Below are positions 17,501 to 25,805 of a DNA stretch of 64,000 nucleotides, piece by piece. The DNA is from Chroococcidiopsis sp. CCMEE 29 (GTDB lineage Bacteria; Cyanobacteriota; Cyanobacteriia; Cyanobacteriales; Chroococcidiopsidaceae): positions 4,295,001-4,359,000 of the forward strand of contig NZ_CP083761.1 in NCBI RefSeq assembly GCF_023558375.1, in the 5' to 3' direction. Under the pieces are notes generated by a model that worked only from the letters and a program-made list of their open reading frames with translations, did no database searches and had not been told where the DNA came from. Position numbers and translations under genes: made by a program. Position 1 is the stretch's first letter, and each line of letters starts with the position of its first letter.

Positions 17501-18194
17501 AACCCAAATGGCTGAATTACCCGATCCCCTCCCAGAGGTGCCAGCTCAACTGGATTTAGAACAGCTGCAACGGGAGCTGCGATCGCTCTCTAAACGTCTC
17601 CAAGCAATGGAACCCGTTAATATGCTGGCGCTGGAAGAATACGAACGTACCACTACCCGCCTCGACGAGCTGAGCCAAAAACTCGTGACTTTAGAAGCCG
17701 AGCGTACCGAATTACTATTGCGGATTGAAAACTTTACCACCCTGCGGCAACGCGCTTTTAACGAAGCCTTCGATGCCGTGAATCAAAACTTTCAGGCTAT
17801 CTTTGCCACTTTATCCGAGGGCGATGGCTACTTGCAACTTGATAACCCCGAAGATCCCTTTAATAGTGGTCTCAACCTGGTTGCTCATCCGAAAGGTAAA
17901 CCAGTGCAGCGGCTAGCTTCTATGTCTGGTGGGGAAAAATCTCTGACTGCCCTTAGCTTTATCTTTGCCTTGCAGCGCTACCGTCCCTCCCCTTTTTATG
18001 CCTTTGATGAAGTTGATATGTTTCTTGACGGGGCAAATGTAGAACGATTAGCTAAAATGATTAAACAGCAGGCACAACAAGCACAGTTTATAGTAGTAAG
18101 TCTGCGCCGACCAATGATAGAATCAGCCGAACGTACTATAGGCGTTACTCAAGCCCGAGGAGCTTATACTCAAGTCTTAGGACTAAAATTGTAA
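14568..18194 (+). CDS. smc: Chromosome segregation protein SMC
   Basis: This condensin ATPase of 1208 residues has Walker A [9 protein letters not shown] at residues ~32-40, a long coiled coil, and a hinge around residues ~540-690 ([35 protein letters not shown]). The second coiled coil is followed by the C-terminal signature [46 protein letters not shown]. Residues ~88-129 (nt ~14832-14953) are foreign to the family. They encode Gly/Glu/Gln-rich sequence from short tandem repeats, inserted in frame in the N-terminal head between beta strands, yet the rest of the ATPase is intact. Transcription appears independent of the acyltransferase. Confidence 0.97.
   Translation: [1208 protein letters not shown]
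14832..14953 (+). repeat. In-frame STRR-like repeat insertion within smc
   Basis: Three repeat types are fused: G-rich GGGGAAGCAGG-type units (14834-14858 and 14903-14921), heptamers GGGTCAG/GGATCAG in about five copies (14864-14898), and TCCAAAA heptamers in three copies (14930-14952). The stretch translates without a stop and replaces nothing recognisable. Related G-rich units occur in mfd and uvrA. Confidence 0.75.
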
Positions 18195-18275
18195 AGTTTC
18201 AATACCTCTGCTTGAGCTTTTGTTAATAATAGTAGTGATCATTAACCGGATTCGAGATCAGGACTCCGCATAGAA

Positions 18276-19280
18276 ATGACCTCTGAGAACATTATTAAAC
18301 GCTCCGACATCTTGAACACTAAGGCGATCACTGATGACAATGCCAAGGTATTAGGGGTAGTTAGCCAATTATGGGTAGATATTGACCGGCGGGAGGTTGT
18401 AGCCCTTAGTTTGCGAGACAACCTGATCGCGTTTGCCGGGGTGCCAAAGTATATGTACCTTAACAGCATCCGCAAGATTGGTGATGTCATCCTAGTTGAT
18501 AATGAGGATGTAATCGAAGATATCGACGCTGAAGCCTATAGCAGCCTGGTTAACTTCGAAGTGATCACAGAAACGGGTGAGCTTTTAGGTCGGGTGCGAG
18601 GTTTCGCCTTCAATCCGCAAACTGGTAAGCTTTATTCCCTGATCATTGCTTCTTTAGGCTTACCGCAAATTCCGGAGCAACTTCTGAGTACCTATGAGTT
18701 ACCGATTGAAGAAATCGTCAGCAGTGGTCCTAACCGCCTGATTGTGTTTGAGGGAGCAGAAGAACGGGTGAACCAGTTGACGGTAGGGTTGTTGGAGCGC
18801 CTTGGTATTGGTAAAGCTCCTTGGGAGCGCGATGAAGAAGAGTACTATACTCCCACCACTATCAGACCAGAGAATCAATTGAGTAGTGGAGTACCCTTGC
18901 AAGCGCCAGCACCCAGATCGCAACCAATTCGGACTAGTCAACCGGTGGTGCAGGAAACTTGGGATGAAGATGATTACGAATATGAGCCAGTGCAGCCTCA
19001 ACCTCAGCCTCAACCTCTGCGTCAACGCCAATATGAACCGATTCAATATGAGGAAGATATAGAGGAAGAAGAGAACTGGAGTGAGGCGACGGATCGCGAT
19101 CGCTATCCAACAAGATATGCTGAACCAGCACCCAGGTACCCCGAACCAGAACCCTACGCGCAGAAGGAATACGTAGAAGACTATGAGCTAGAAGGCGATG
19201 CTTGGGACGATGAGCCAAAGCCTGTGAATATTCCGAAGAAAACGAAGCAGCCAGAGTACGAAGAAGAAGGCGGTTACTAA
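18276..19280 (+). CDS. PRC-barrel domain protein with acidic, Pro/Gln-rich tail
   Basis: This 334-residue protein has two PRC-barrel-like units: residues ~3-85 (GVVSQLWVDIDRREVVALSL) and ~90-170 (LLGRVRGFAFNPQTGKLYSLIIASLGLPQIPEQLL). A disordered tail (~200-334) is rich in Asp/Glu/Tyr/Pro/Gln, with PQPQPQPQPL and repeated YAEPAPRYPEPEPY blocks. The barrel pair is of a type common in cyanobacteria and without assigned biochemistry. It follows smc by 81 bp in the same orientation and is closed by a strong terminator at 19345-19375. The tail may be a flexible interaction region; this is inference. Confidence 0.82.
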   Translation: MTSENIIKRSDILNTKAITDDNAKVLGVVSQLWVDIDRREVVALSLRDNLIAFAGVPKYMYLNSIRKIGDVILVDNEDVIEDIDAEAYSSLVNFEVITETGELLGRVRGFAFNPQTGKLYSLIIASLGLPQIPEQLLSTYELPIEEIVSSGPNRLIVFEGAEERVNQLTVGLLERLGIGKAPWERDEEEYYTPTTIRPENQLSSGVPLQAPAPRSQPIRTSQPVVQETWDEDDYEYEPVQPQPQPQPLRQRQYEPIQYEEDIEEEENWSEATDRDRYPTRYAEPAPRYPEPEPYAQKEYVEDYELEGDAWDDEPKPVNIPKKTKQPEYEEEGGY

Positions 19281-19344
19281 GCTAGGCGACTTAAATCAAC
19301 TAAATCCGCCTTGCATGACCAAACAAACTCACTGAGCGTAAGAT

Positions 19345-19374
19345 CCGGGTTGGTTATTACCAACCCGGCTTTTT
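19345..19374 (+). terminator. Rho-independent terminator before hslO
   Basis: The arms CCGGGTTGG (19345-19353) and CCAACCCGG (19360-19368) pair perfectly across a 6-nt loop and are followed by cttttt. It ends the PRC-barrel gene transcript 50 bp before the hslO start. Confidence 0.88.
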
Positions 19375-19425
19375 GTGTTGGTTGCTATCGTGAAAAAGTA
19401 TCTAGAGTGAAATGTAAGGTTTTTC

Positions 19426-20322
19426 ATGGCAGATCAGTTAATTCGTGCCACAGCAGCTGAAGGAGGAATTCGCGCTGTAGGTGTCATTACGACCCGCCTG
19501 ACTGAAGAAGCGAGGCAGCGGCACAATCTTTCCTATGTAGCAACAGCGGCTCTAGGTCGCACCATGTCAGCTAGTTTGTTGCTTGCCTCCAACATGAAAC
19601 GTGCCGGATCGCGAGTCAATATTCGGATCAAGGGCAATGGTCCCTTAGAGGGGATTTTAGTGGATGCTGGCTTAGATGGAACCGTGCGCGGTTATGTAGA
19701 TAACCCAGCTATTGAACTCCCACCGAATGGCAAGGGAAAATTGGACGTAGGTGGCGCGGTTGGACGAGATGGGTACCTATACGTAGTCAGGGATGTAGGA
19801 TACGGATACCCTTACAGTAGTACAGTCGAACTAGTTTCCGGCGAAATTGGCGATGACGTGACTCACTACCTAGTAAGTTCTGAACAAACACCTTCAGCTC
19901 TGGTGTTGGGTGTATTTGTCGGAGCAGAAGGTGTGACGGCATCTGGAGGAATCCTGATCCAAGTCTTACCGAAGGCAGCAAGAGACGAAGCACTGATTCA
20001 AACTTTAGAATCGCGGGTAGCGGCGCTGTCGGGATTTACACCCCTATTGCAAGCCGGTAAAACGCTACCGGAAATGTTTGAACAATTATTGGGAGATATG
20101 GGGCTAGCTATCTTACCAGAAACCCAGTTATTGCGTTTTGACTGTGGTTGCTCATTTAATCGGGTTTTAGGTGCCTTAAAGATGCTTGGGGAAGCCGAGC
20201 TACAAGACATGATTGAAAAAGATGATGGAGCTGAGGCAACTTGCCACTTTTGTGGACAAGTATATCAGGCAAGCAGCGATGAACTGGCTCAGCTAATCGT
20301 AGATTTGAGAGCTGAATCATGA
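19426..20322 (+). CDS. hslO: Redox-regulated chaperone Hsp33
   Basis: This cytoplasmic holdase is activated by oxidation. The 298-residue length is normal. The N-terminal domain has the family stretch GNGPLEGILVDAGLDGTVRGYVDNP; the C-terminal zinc centre is CGCSFNRVLGALKMLGEAEL followed by CHFCGQVY, a CxC/CxxC arrangement whose four cysteines form the redox switch. It stands alone between the terminator at 19345 and a dispersed repeat at 20336. The start ATG at 19426 has no competing upstream candidate. Confidence 0.97.
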   Translation: MADQLIRATAAEGGIRAVGVITTRLTEEARQRHNLSYVATAALGRTMSASLLLASNMKRAGSRVNIRIKGNGPLEGILVDAGLDGTVRGYVDNPAIELPPNGKGKLDVGGAVGRDGYLYVVRDVGYGYPYSSTVELVSGEIGDDVTHYLVSSEQTPSALVLGVFVGAEGVTASGGILIQVLPKAARDEALIQTLESRVAALSGFTPLLQAGKTLPEMFEQLLGDMGLAILPETQLLRFDCGCSFNRVLGALKMLGEAELQDMIEKDDGAEATCHFCGQVYQASSDELAQLIVDLRAES

Positions 20323-20335
20323 CCGCAGCAAGATT

Positions 20336-20400
20336 AGTAGGGGCGGGTTTAACAGAACTGTTTGGTTGCCCCTGTATACGTCTGAATCAATCCGCCCTGA
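20336..20400 (+). repeat. Single copy of the dispersed ~70-bp element
   Basis: It begins AGTAGGGGCGGGTTTAACAG and ends in TCCGCCCTG, matching the start and inverted end of the units at 10411-10552. It lies 13 bp after the hslO stop, a position where it could act as transcript-end hairpin. The internal sequence has diverged. Confidence 0.65.
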
Positions 20401-20510
20401 AAAATTTGGGTCGCAAAACATAGCTTTTTCCAGGATGGAACGGTAGGATGACAACGACGGCTTTTTCTAACCAGAATTAAAGTCGTAGTAAGAAAATTGG
20501 GGTTTGGGCA

Positions 20511-22493
20511 ATGAGAGATCAGAGTATGCCAGAGGGATGGTCTGCTGGTAAATCTTCCAGAATGGAGGATACGAGCAAGTTTCCCAAGTCTCAACCAGGA
20601 AATCCTGGCTCACAATACCTAGAGGATGCTACTTTACCACCTGAGCCACCAGGCAAAACTGAGCCGCCGAGTCCTCTTAAGCCAAAGCGGTACTGGTGGA
20701 AAAACTGGGTGATTTGGGCGGCATTGGCGAGTTTGTCTTCTGGCAGTGTGGCATTCATTGCAGTAACAATGTTACTGAAGCTGCCGTCTGCCCCAAACTG
20801 CCCTGCTATTTTCTGGCCGTTGGCTTCGGCATCAGTAAGGCTCTACTGTGCTCAAGTGGCGGCGAATAAGCAAACGGCAGCTGACTTATTGAAAGCGATT
20901 GCCCTTGTCCAAGCTCTGCCAGATAATCACCCGTTGCGCCTAGAAGCTAATCGTTCTATCGAACAGTGGTCGCAAGACGTTTTGGCTCTGGCAGATGAGG
21001 AGTTTCAGGCGGGTAGGATAGAAGAAGCGATCGCCCTTGCTCGTAAAATTCCCCAAAATGTTCCTGCTTATGAATCGATAGAAGCGCAGATTTCTCAGTG
21101 GCAGTCTGTTTGGTCAGAAGCAGAAGCAATCTATAAAGAAGTAGAAGCACAACTGTCTGAACAACGCTGGCATCAAGCGTTTATGGCTGCTGTGCGGTTG
21201 CTTAATGTGGGCAATAACTACTGGGCAACCACTAAGTATGCAGAACTGAATCGTCTGATTGAAACAACGCGGGCAGATGCTAATAAATTGGCAAAAGCTC
21301 AAGATTTAGCCAATAGTGGCGGCTTAGATAATCTACTAAAAGCACTCAAGCTGGCACAGTCAATTGGTGCAAGTAGTTATATACATCAGAAAGCCCAAGA
21401 CATAATTCCAGCGTTTGGGCGGCAAATGCTCGATCTAGCTCAAGCAGCCCTAGACCGCAAGGAAGCGGATGAAGCGATCGCGATCGCGAATCAAATTCCT
21501 GCCAATACGGGTCTCCAAGCAGAAGCCCAGGATTTTGTTACCCTGGCTGAGGCATGGCGCAGCGCTTGGATGAACACGATTCCAAGTTTGGAAGCAGCAA
21601 TTTTGACTGCTCAGAAGATTGGCTTAGACAGACCTTCATACAGCAAAGCTCAGGAACTGATCGCTCGTTGGCAGCTAGAAATTGAAGACGTTGCTCATCT
21701 CGATCGAGCGCGCGAACTTTCCCAAGGGGGAACCATAGGAGACTTAACAGCAGCAATCACAGAAGCCCAACTTATTCCTGAGACAAACCCTCGTGCCGAC
21801 GAAGCTAGGCAAGAGATTGACAGTTGGCGGCGGCAAGTCGAGACAATTGAAGATAGACCTTATCTTGACCGAGCGGAAGAACTAGCGCTACCGGAGGACG
21901 AGGCTTCCTTGCAAATAGCAATCAATGAGGCAAGTCAGATTACTAGAGGTCGCGCCCTTTACCGAGAAGCCCAAAGGAAAATCCGCAGATGGACGGGTCA
22001 GATTGAGCGGATTCAAGACCAGCCTTATTTAGACCAGGCAAGAGAACTGGCAAGTAGTGGCAACCTTCCCGCTGCCATTGCTGCTGCTCAACAGATTCAA
22101 CCAGGAAGGGCACTTTCTGGTGAGGCGCGAGCCGCAATCAATGATTGGCAAGGACAAATCCAAGCCAGACAAAATTGGCGACAGGCGCGCCGAATTGCAC
22201 TTGTGGGAACACCAGATGCCTTAGTGGAGGCAATTCGCCTAGCAAATCGAGTGCCAGCGAATAACCCGCTACGAATAGATGTCAATGCGGCAATCAACCA
22301 ATGGAGTCGAGTATTGTTGAGAATTGCCCAAGACCGAGGTGCGTATGATATTCCCGGCGGGATAGCGATCGCTAAGCAAATTCCACGTAGCAGTGACGCT
22401 TATCGGGTAGCGCAAGAGCAAATTGCAACTTGGGAACAGTTTTTAAATCCTGCTAATTTTAAGCCTGCATCTAACTTACAGCCGAATAATTAA
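20511..22493 (+). CDS. Large repeat-containing membrane-anchored hypothetical protein
   Basis: This 660-residue protein has a Pro-rich cytoplasmic start (~40-65, PPEPPGKTEPPSPLKP), one TM helix (~75-95, WAALASLSSGSVAFIAVTMLL) and a long helical region. That region is built from degenerate ~45-60-residue repeats of the type EAIAxAxxI followed by AxxxIxxWxxxxE; at least eight can be counted (e.g. EEAIALARKIPQNVPAYESIEAQISQW, PAAIAAAQQIQPGRALSGEARAAINDW). I do not recognise a characterised family; cyanobacterial homologues are sometimes labelled chromosome-segregation-like only because of helix content. Alternative Met starts occur within the first 20 residues. Confidence 0.75.
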   Translation: MRDQSMPEGWSAGKSSRMEDTSKFPKSQPGNPGSQYLEDATLPPEPPGKTEPPSPLKPKRYWWKNWVIWAALASLSSGSVAFIAVTMLLKLPSAPNCPAIFWPLASASVRLYCAQVAANKQTAADLLKAIALVQALPDNHPLRLEANRSIEQWSQDVLALADEEFQAGRIEEAIALARKIPQNVPAYESIEAQISQWQSVWSEAEAIYKEVEAQLSEQRWHQAFMAAVRLLNVGNNYWATTKYAELNRLIETTRADANKLAKAQDLANSGGLDNLLKALKLAQSIGASSYIHQKAQDIIPAFGRQMLDLAQAALDRKEADEAIAIANQIPANTGLQAEAQDFVTLAEAWRSAWMNTIPSLEAAILTAQKIGLDRPSYSKAQELIARWQLEIEDVAHLDRARELSQGGTIGDLTAAITEAQLIPETNPRADEARQEIDSWRRQVETIEDRPYLDRAEELALPEDEASLQIAINEASQITRGRALYREAQRKIRRWTGQIERIQDQPYLDQARELASSGNLPAAIAAAQQIQPGRALSGEARAAINDWQGQIQARQNWRQARRIALVGTPDALVEAIRLANRVPANNPLRIDVNAAINQWSRVLLRIAQDRGAYDIPGGIAIAKQIPRSSDAYRVAQEQIATWEQFLNPANFKPASNLQPNN

Positions 22494-22545
22494 TCCTAAC
22501 CATCCCAAACTCAAGCTGCCCTTGTGACATGCTATACAGCCTCCA

Positions 22546-22959
22546 CTATTGCTGGTTTAGGAGTGATTGGAATTTTTGATACAACTCCTGTCGGTTTGAT
22601 TCCTGAAGTAAATAGCGGCTAACAAACCAGATTGAGTAGGCAATACCAATCAGCTGAAAAGTTGGTGCCAGTAGTGGAATATCATTTAGAGCATCCACTA
22701 CCGCAAATACCACCCTAAGGGCAATAAATGCTACCAGAATCAGTGCCAAGCTGATAACTAACTGTTTGTAATCATTCCAAAACCTACCTAAGTTTTGAGT
22801 CAGCTGGGACAAAAAGATGTAAACTTGGGTGAAAATCCACCGACCTTTCTGCACAGACTGAGAAGTTGGGGAGAAGTTTGACATCGGTGCAGGTTCTAAT
22901 GCCACTGTAGTCTCTGGAGTGTTGGGATCTTTGAATTCTGGTTGTTGTTGGGATTCCAT
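22546..22959 (-). CDS. CAAD-domain thylakoid-type membrane protein
   Basis: The C-terminal ~85 residues (LGRFWNDYKQLVISLALILVAFIALRVVFAVVDALNDIPLLAPTFQLIGIAYSIWFVSRYLLQESNRQELYQKFQSLL) match the CAAD domain. That domain has two TM helices and a short amphipathic tail; it is known as an appendage of some cyanobacterial aminoacyl-tRNA synthetases and as free proteins like plant CURT1. The frame runs back to 23148, but the upstream part is unlike the family; the ATG at 22959 (MESQQQPEF) is the likely start, giving 137 residues. The N-terminus is Pro/Thr-rich and probably stromal. It may act in membrane curvature or complex anchoring; this is inference from homologues. Confidence 0.85.
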   Translation of the reverse strand: MESQQQPEFKDPNTPETTVALEPAPMSNFSPTSQSVQKGRWIFTQVYIFLSQLTQNLGRFWNDYKQLVISLALILVAFIALRVVFAVVDALNDIPLLAPTFQLIGIAYSIWFVSRYLLQESNRQELYQKFQSLLNQQ

Positions 22960-23110
22960 AAAAAGTTTAAAGCTGTTAACTACTAAATAACTTGATGCTG
23001 TAGCAGCATCTAATCTAGAAGAAAATATGGTTGTTGCTTTTTTCAACCATAGGTTAACTCTAAAACAATGCTGCATTAACTCCAAGCTTTCTCTGCTTCC
23101 CCTGCTCCCT

Positions 23111-24619
23111 TCAGCCAGCTGCAATTTGCCTAACCACAGTAAGCGCACAGTAGCTTACACCAGCCGTCCCTTCACCTGGATGGGTTGAGTCACCAACTAG
23201 CCACAGATGCTTGATAGGAGTGCGATTGGCAAAACCAAAAGGTCCAAAAGTAGGGACTCGTTGACCAATACCGCCAACAATACCTCGATCGCGAGCTGTA
23301 AACCGAGCAAAAGTACGAGGTGTAGCAGCTTCTTGATACTTAATTGTGTCTGATGTCAGGTGGAAGAATTGCGACAGTCGGGCGATCGCCTCTCGTGTAT
23401 ATCTCTCCTTCATCGCCTGATAATCATCACATTACCACCAAGGCGTAGGATCAACGAAGGAAGAAGCAATAATTGTTGCCATACCTGTGGGAGCGCGACC
23501 GTCTCCCGGATGGCTAACTGAGACAAACAGAGAATTATTCTCCCCAATCGGACCATCAGCATCGTACATAAATTGTAAGTGAGGCGGACACCCAGGCGGA
23601 ATCGCGCTTTCGTCTACGCCTAAGTACACTACAAATGCACCCGAAGCTTGAGGTAGTTTCTCTACACGATGCTTGTAACCCTTGGGAGCGTCGTCCAACA
23701 CCTGCACCAAGTTTTGCACCGTTACATTAGCAACCACATGGTCTGCTGGTTCTCTCCAGACTTCCCCGGTTGTTTGATTCCGAACTACCACCCCTATGGC
23801 TTTGCCATCTTTTACCTGAATGTGTTCAACGGTGTGGCGCATCAACAGCTTACCTCCATCTCTCGTTAGGGCTTCCACCAGGCGATCGCTCAACACCTGC
23901 ATACTGCCCTGAAGATGATACAGTCCTTGCGGCAACTGAGAAACATTCAACGCTGTAGCAGCATAAAGTAGAGCCGTTTCCTCTGCATTCACTTGGGAAT
24001 AAAGTTTTAGTTGCAAGTCAAGAAAAGTTCTTAGTCGCTGGTTATTTGCTAATCCATAGCCACGTAAAGCATCTCCCACTGTTAACAAAGTGTAGGGTAG
24101 GGTAATCAACGTCCCCGGACGGACTGCTTTAGTTAGCTGCCATAAGTCCCAGCGACTACGGGGAGGCAGCACTGGGTCGCGCCCTTGAAACTTCCAGCTC
24201 GCCTTGAATAAAGTTGCCAATAGCTGCCAGAACGGTTCACTGCCTGGAAACTGCCGTTGCCTTTCCGCCTTCCACTTTTCAGGGTCGCGCCAAACGTTAA
24301 TTGGTTTAGTTTCTCCCGGTAAATACACCGCACAAGCTGGATCGCAAGGTGTCGCCGCTGGTAGTTCAATTCCTAATTCCGAGAAAATGCGGTGGTGAAT
24401 CCCACCAGGTTCCAATCCCGCTACTTGAGTAGCGCCCACATCAAAGGTAAATCCCTTGCGTTTAAAGGTAGAAGCGCATCCTCCTGGCACAAGGGCTTGA
24501 TCCAAGACTAAGACTTGGTAGCCTTGATGAGCGAGTAATGCCCCAGCAGTAAGACCGCTAATCCCAGCTCCAATGACGACTACACGGAACCTGTTATTGC
24601 CAATGGAATTACTTGGCAT
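23111..24619 (-). pseudogene. crtD: CrtD-type carotenoid C-3',4' desaturase, interrupted by one TAA codon
   Basis: Two pieces in the same frame (24619 to 23432, and 23413 to 23111) join to a ~503-codon gene. The N-terminal FAD motif is VVVIGAGISGLTAGALLAHQGYQVLVLDQ, followed by PGGCASTFKRKGFTFDVGATQVAGLEPGGIHHRIF, typical of CrtD, which desaturates myxol/lycopene-type ends. The C-terminal piece has LWLVGDSTHPGEGTAGVSYCAL, the second FAD-contact motif. The junction reads ...TPWW, TAA, CDDYQAMKERY: a single in-frame stop at 23432-23434 with no frameshift, most simply a CAA-to-TAA change. The start is the ATG at 24619, with a GTG at 24637 as alternative. Either a recent pseudogene, readthrough, or a sequencing error. 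Confidence 0.85.
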
Positions 24620-24869
24620 GAATGAATAACGAATCACTATATAAAAATTAACATTATCTGAACTACTGCCAGTGGCTTACGCCTCAAACAGTTTCTGACG
24701 CTTCGCTTGGTTGAGTTGCCTAAAACCTCAGCCTTTGTGCATTAACAGCTATAGCAGTTCCGGCTTTTTCAACTATCTGATGGAGAAACTGACACTGTAA
24801 ATGTCCCACAAGTGTTCTTCAACTGTTGGTCTGACTTGCTTTGCTTGCTGCCTAATGGAGCGATGGAGC

Positions 24870-25682
24870 TTAGGCTTTGTGCTTAAATCCTTGCCGGAAA
24901 AGCCACTGCATGATTCCAGGCAAGAAATTATAAGCTGCCTTTGACACATTTGCAGAGCCTACCAGCACCTCAGACCGTTGATGTTTTACTGCATCCCAGA
25001 TCGCCTGTGCAACATCTTCAGGTTTCTCAATTACGGGGGTACTCAATACCTGATTGAGCTGATCTACACGGGCTTGAGCATCTTCTTTATCCTTGCCCTG
25101 AAAGATTGCCCGTTCCATGAAACTACTCTTGATCAAGTTGGGATAAATTCCACACACGTGAATGCCTTTAGGCTTTAATTCCGAGTGCATTGCTTCAGTT
25201 AAACCAGTCACGGCAAACTTACTAGTATTGTAGGGAACTAAGTAGGGGACAGGCACTTTGCCGCCAATGGAACTCAGGTTAACAATTGTTCCGGTACCGC
25301 GTTCGATGAAATGAGGTAATAGTGCTTGGATAGTATGGATATACCCCCATAAATTAGTATCTATAGCCTGATGCCAATCTTCCAGGGAAAATTCCTCTAC
25401 TGGTCCTGAAATGTAGATACCTGCATTATTGATCAGCACATCGATAGCGTTATATTGTTCCAGTGCCTTCTGAATAAGTATTTTTACCTGCTCAGGGTCT
25501 TTAACATCAGTGGGAACCGTTAATGCTTGACGGCCAAGGGATTGAATTTCTTGACCGACTGCTGCTAAGCGATCGGGCTGACGCGCTGCCAGTACTAAGT
25601 CATACCCTTGACTAGCAAATAATAAAGCAGTTGCTTTGCCGATGCCTTGAGAAGCACCTGTAATTAGAACTGTAGGAGCCAT
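24870..25682 (-). CDS. Short-chain dehydrogenase/reductase
   Basis: This NAD(P)-dependent Rossmann enzyme is of classical SDR type. The cofactor motif TGASQGIGKATALLFASQGYDLVLAAR is at residues ~8-36; the NNAG motif is in VLINNAGIYISG; the catalytic Ser is in SSIGGKVPVPYLVPYNTSKFA with Tyr-x3-Lys (YNTSK). The C-terminal sequence (ANVSKAAYNFLPGIMQWLFRQGF) is hydrophobic and may bind membrane. The frame opens at a TTG at 25694; the ATG at 25682 (MAPTVLITG) is preferable. The substrate cannot be read from sequence. Confidence 0.9.
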   Translation of the reverse strand: MAPTVLITGASQGIGKATALLFASQGYDLVLAARQPDRLAAVGQEIQSLGRQALTVPTDVKDPEQVKILIQKALEQYNAIDVLINNAGIYISGPVEEFSLEDWHQAIDTNLWGYIHTIQALLPHFIERGTGTIVNLSSIGGKVPVPYLVPYNTSKFAVTGLTEAMHSELKPKGIHVCGIYPNLIKSSFMERAIFQGKDKEDAQARVDQLNQVLSTPVIEKPEDVAQAIWDAVKHQRSEVLVGSANVSKAAYNFLPGIMQWLFRQGFKHKA

Positions 25683-25805
25683 GCTTTGAGTCAAAAGACG
25701 CTATATCAATAAGATCCATTAGCTTGCTCTAGCTTCTAATTCACCTCTCTCCCTTGAGGGAAATATTCAGAGACATGCATCCAGAAAATTAGCTAGGCAA
25801 AAGAG

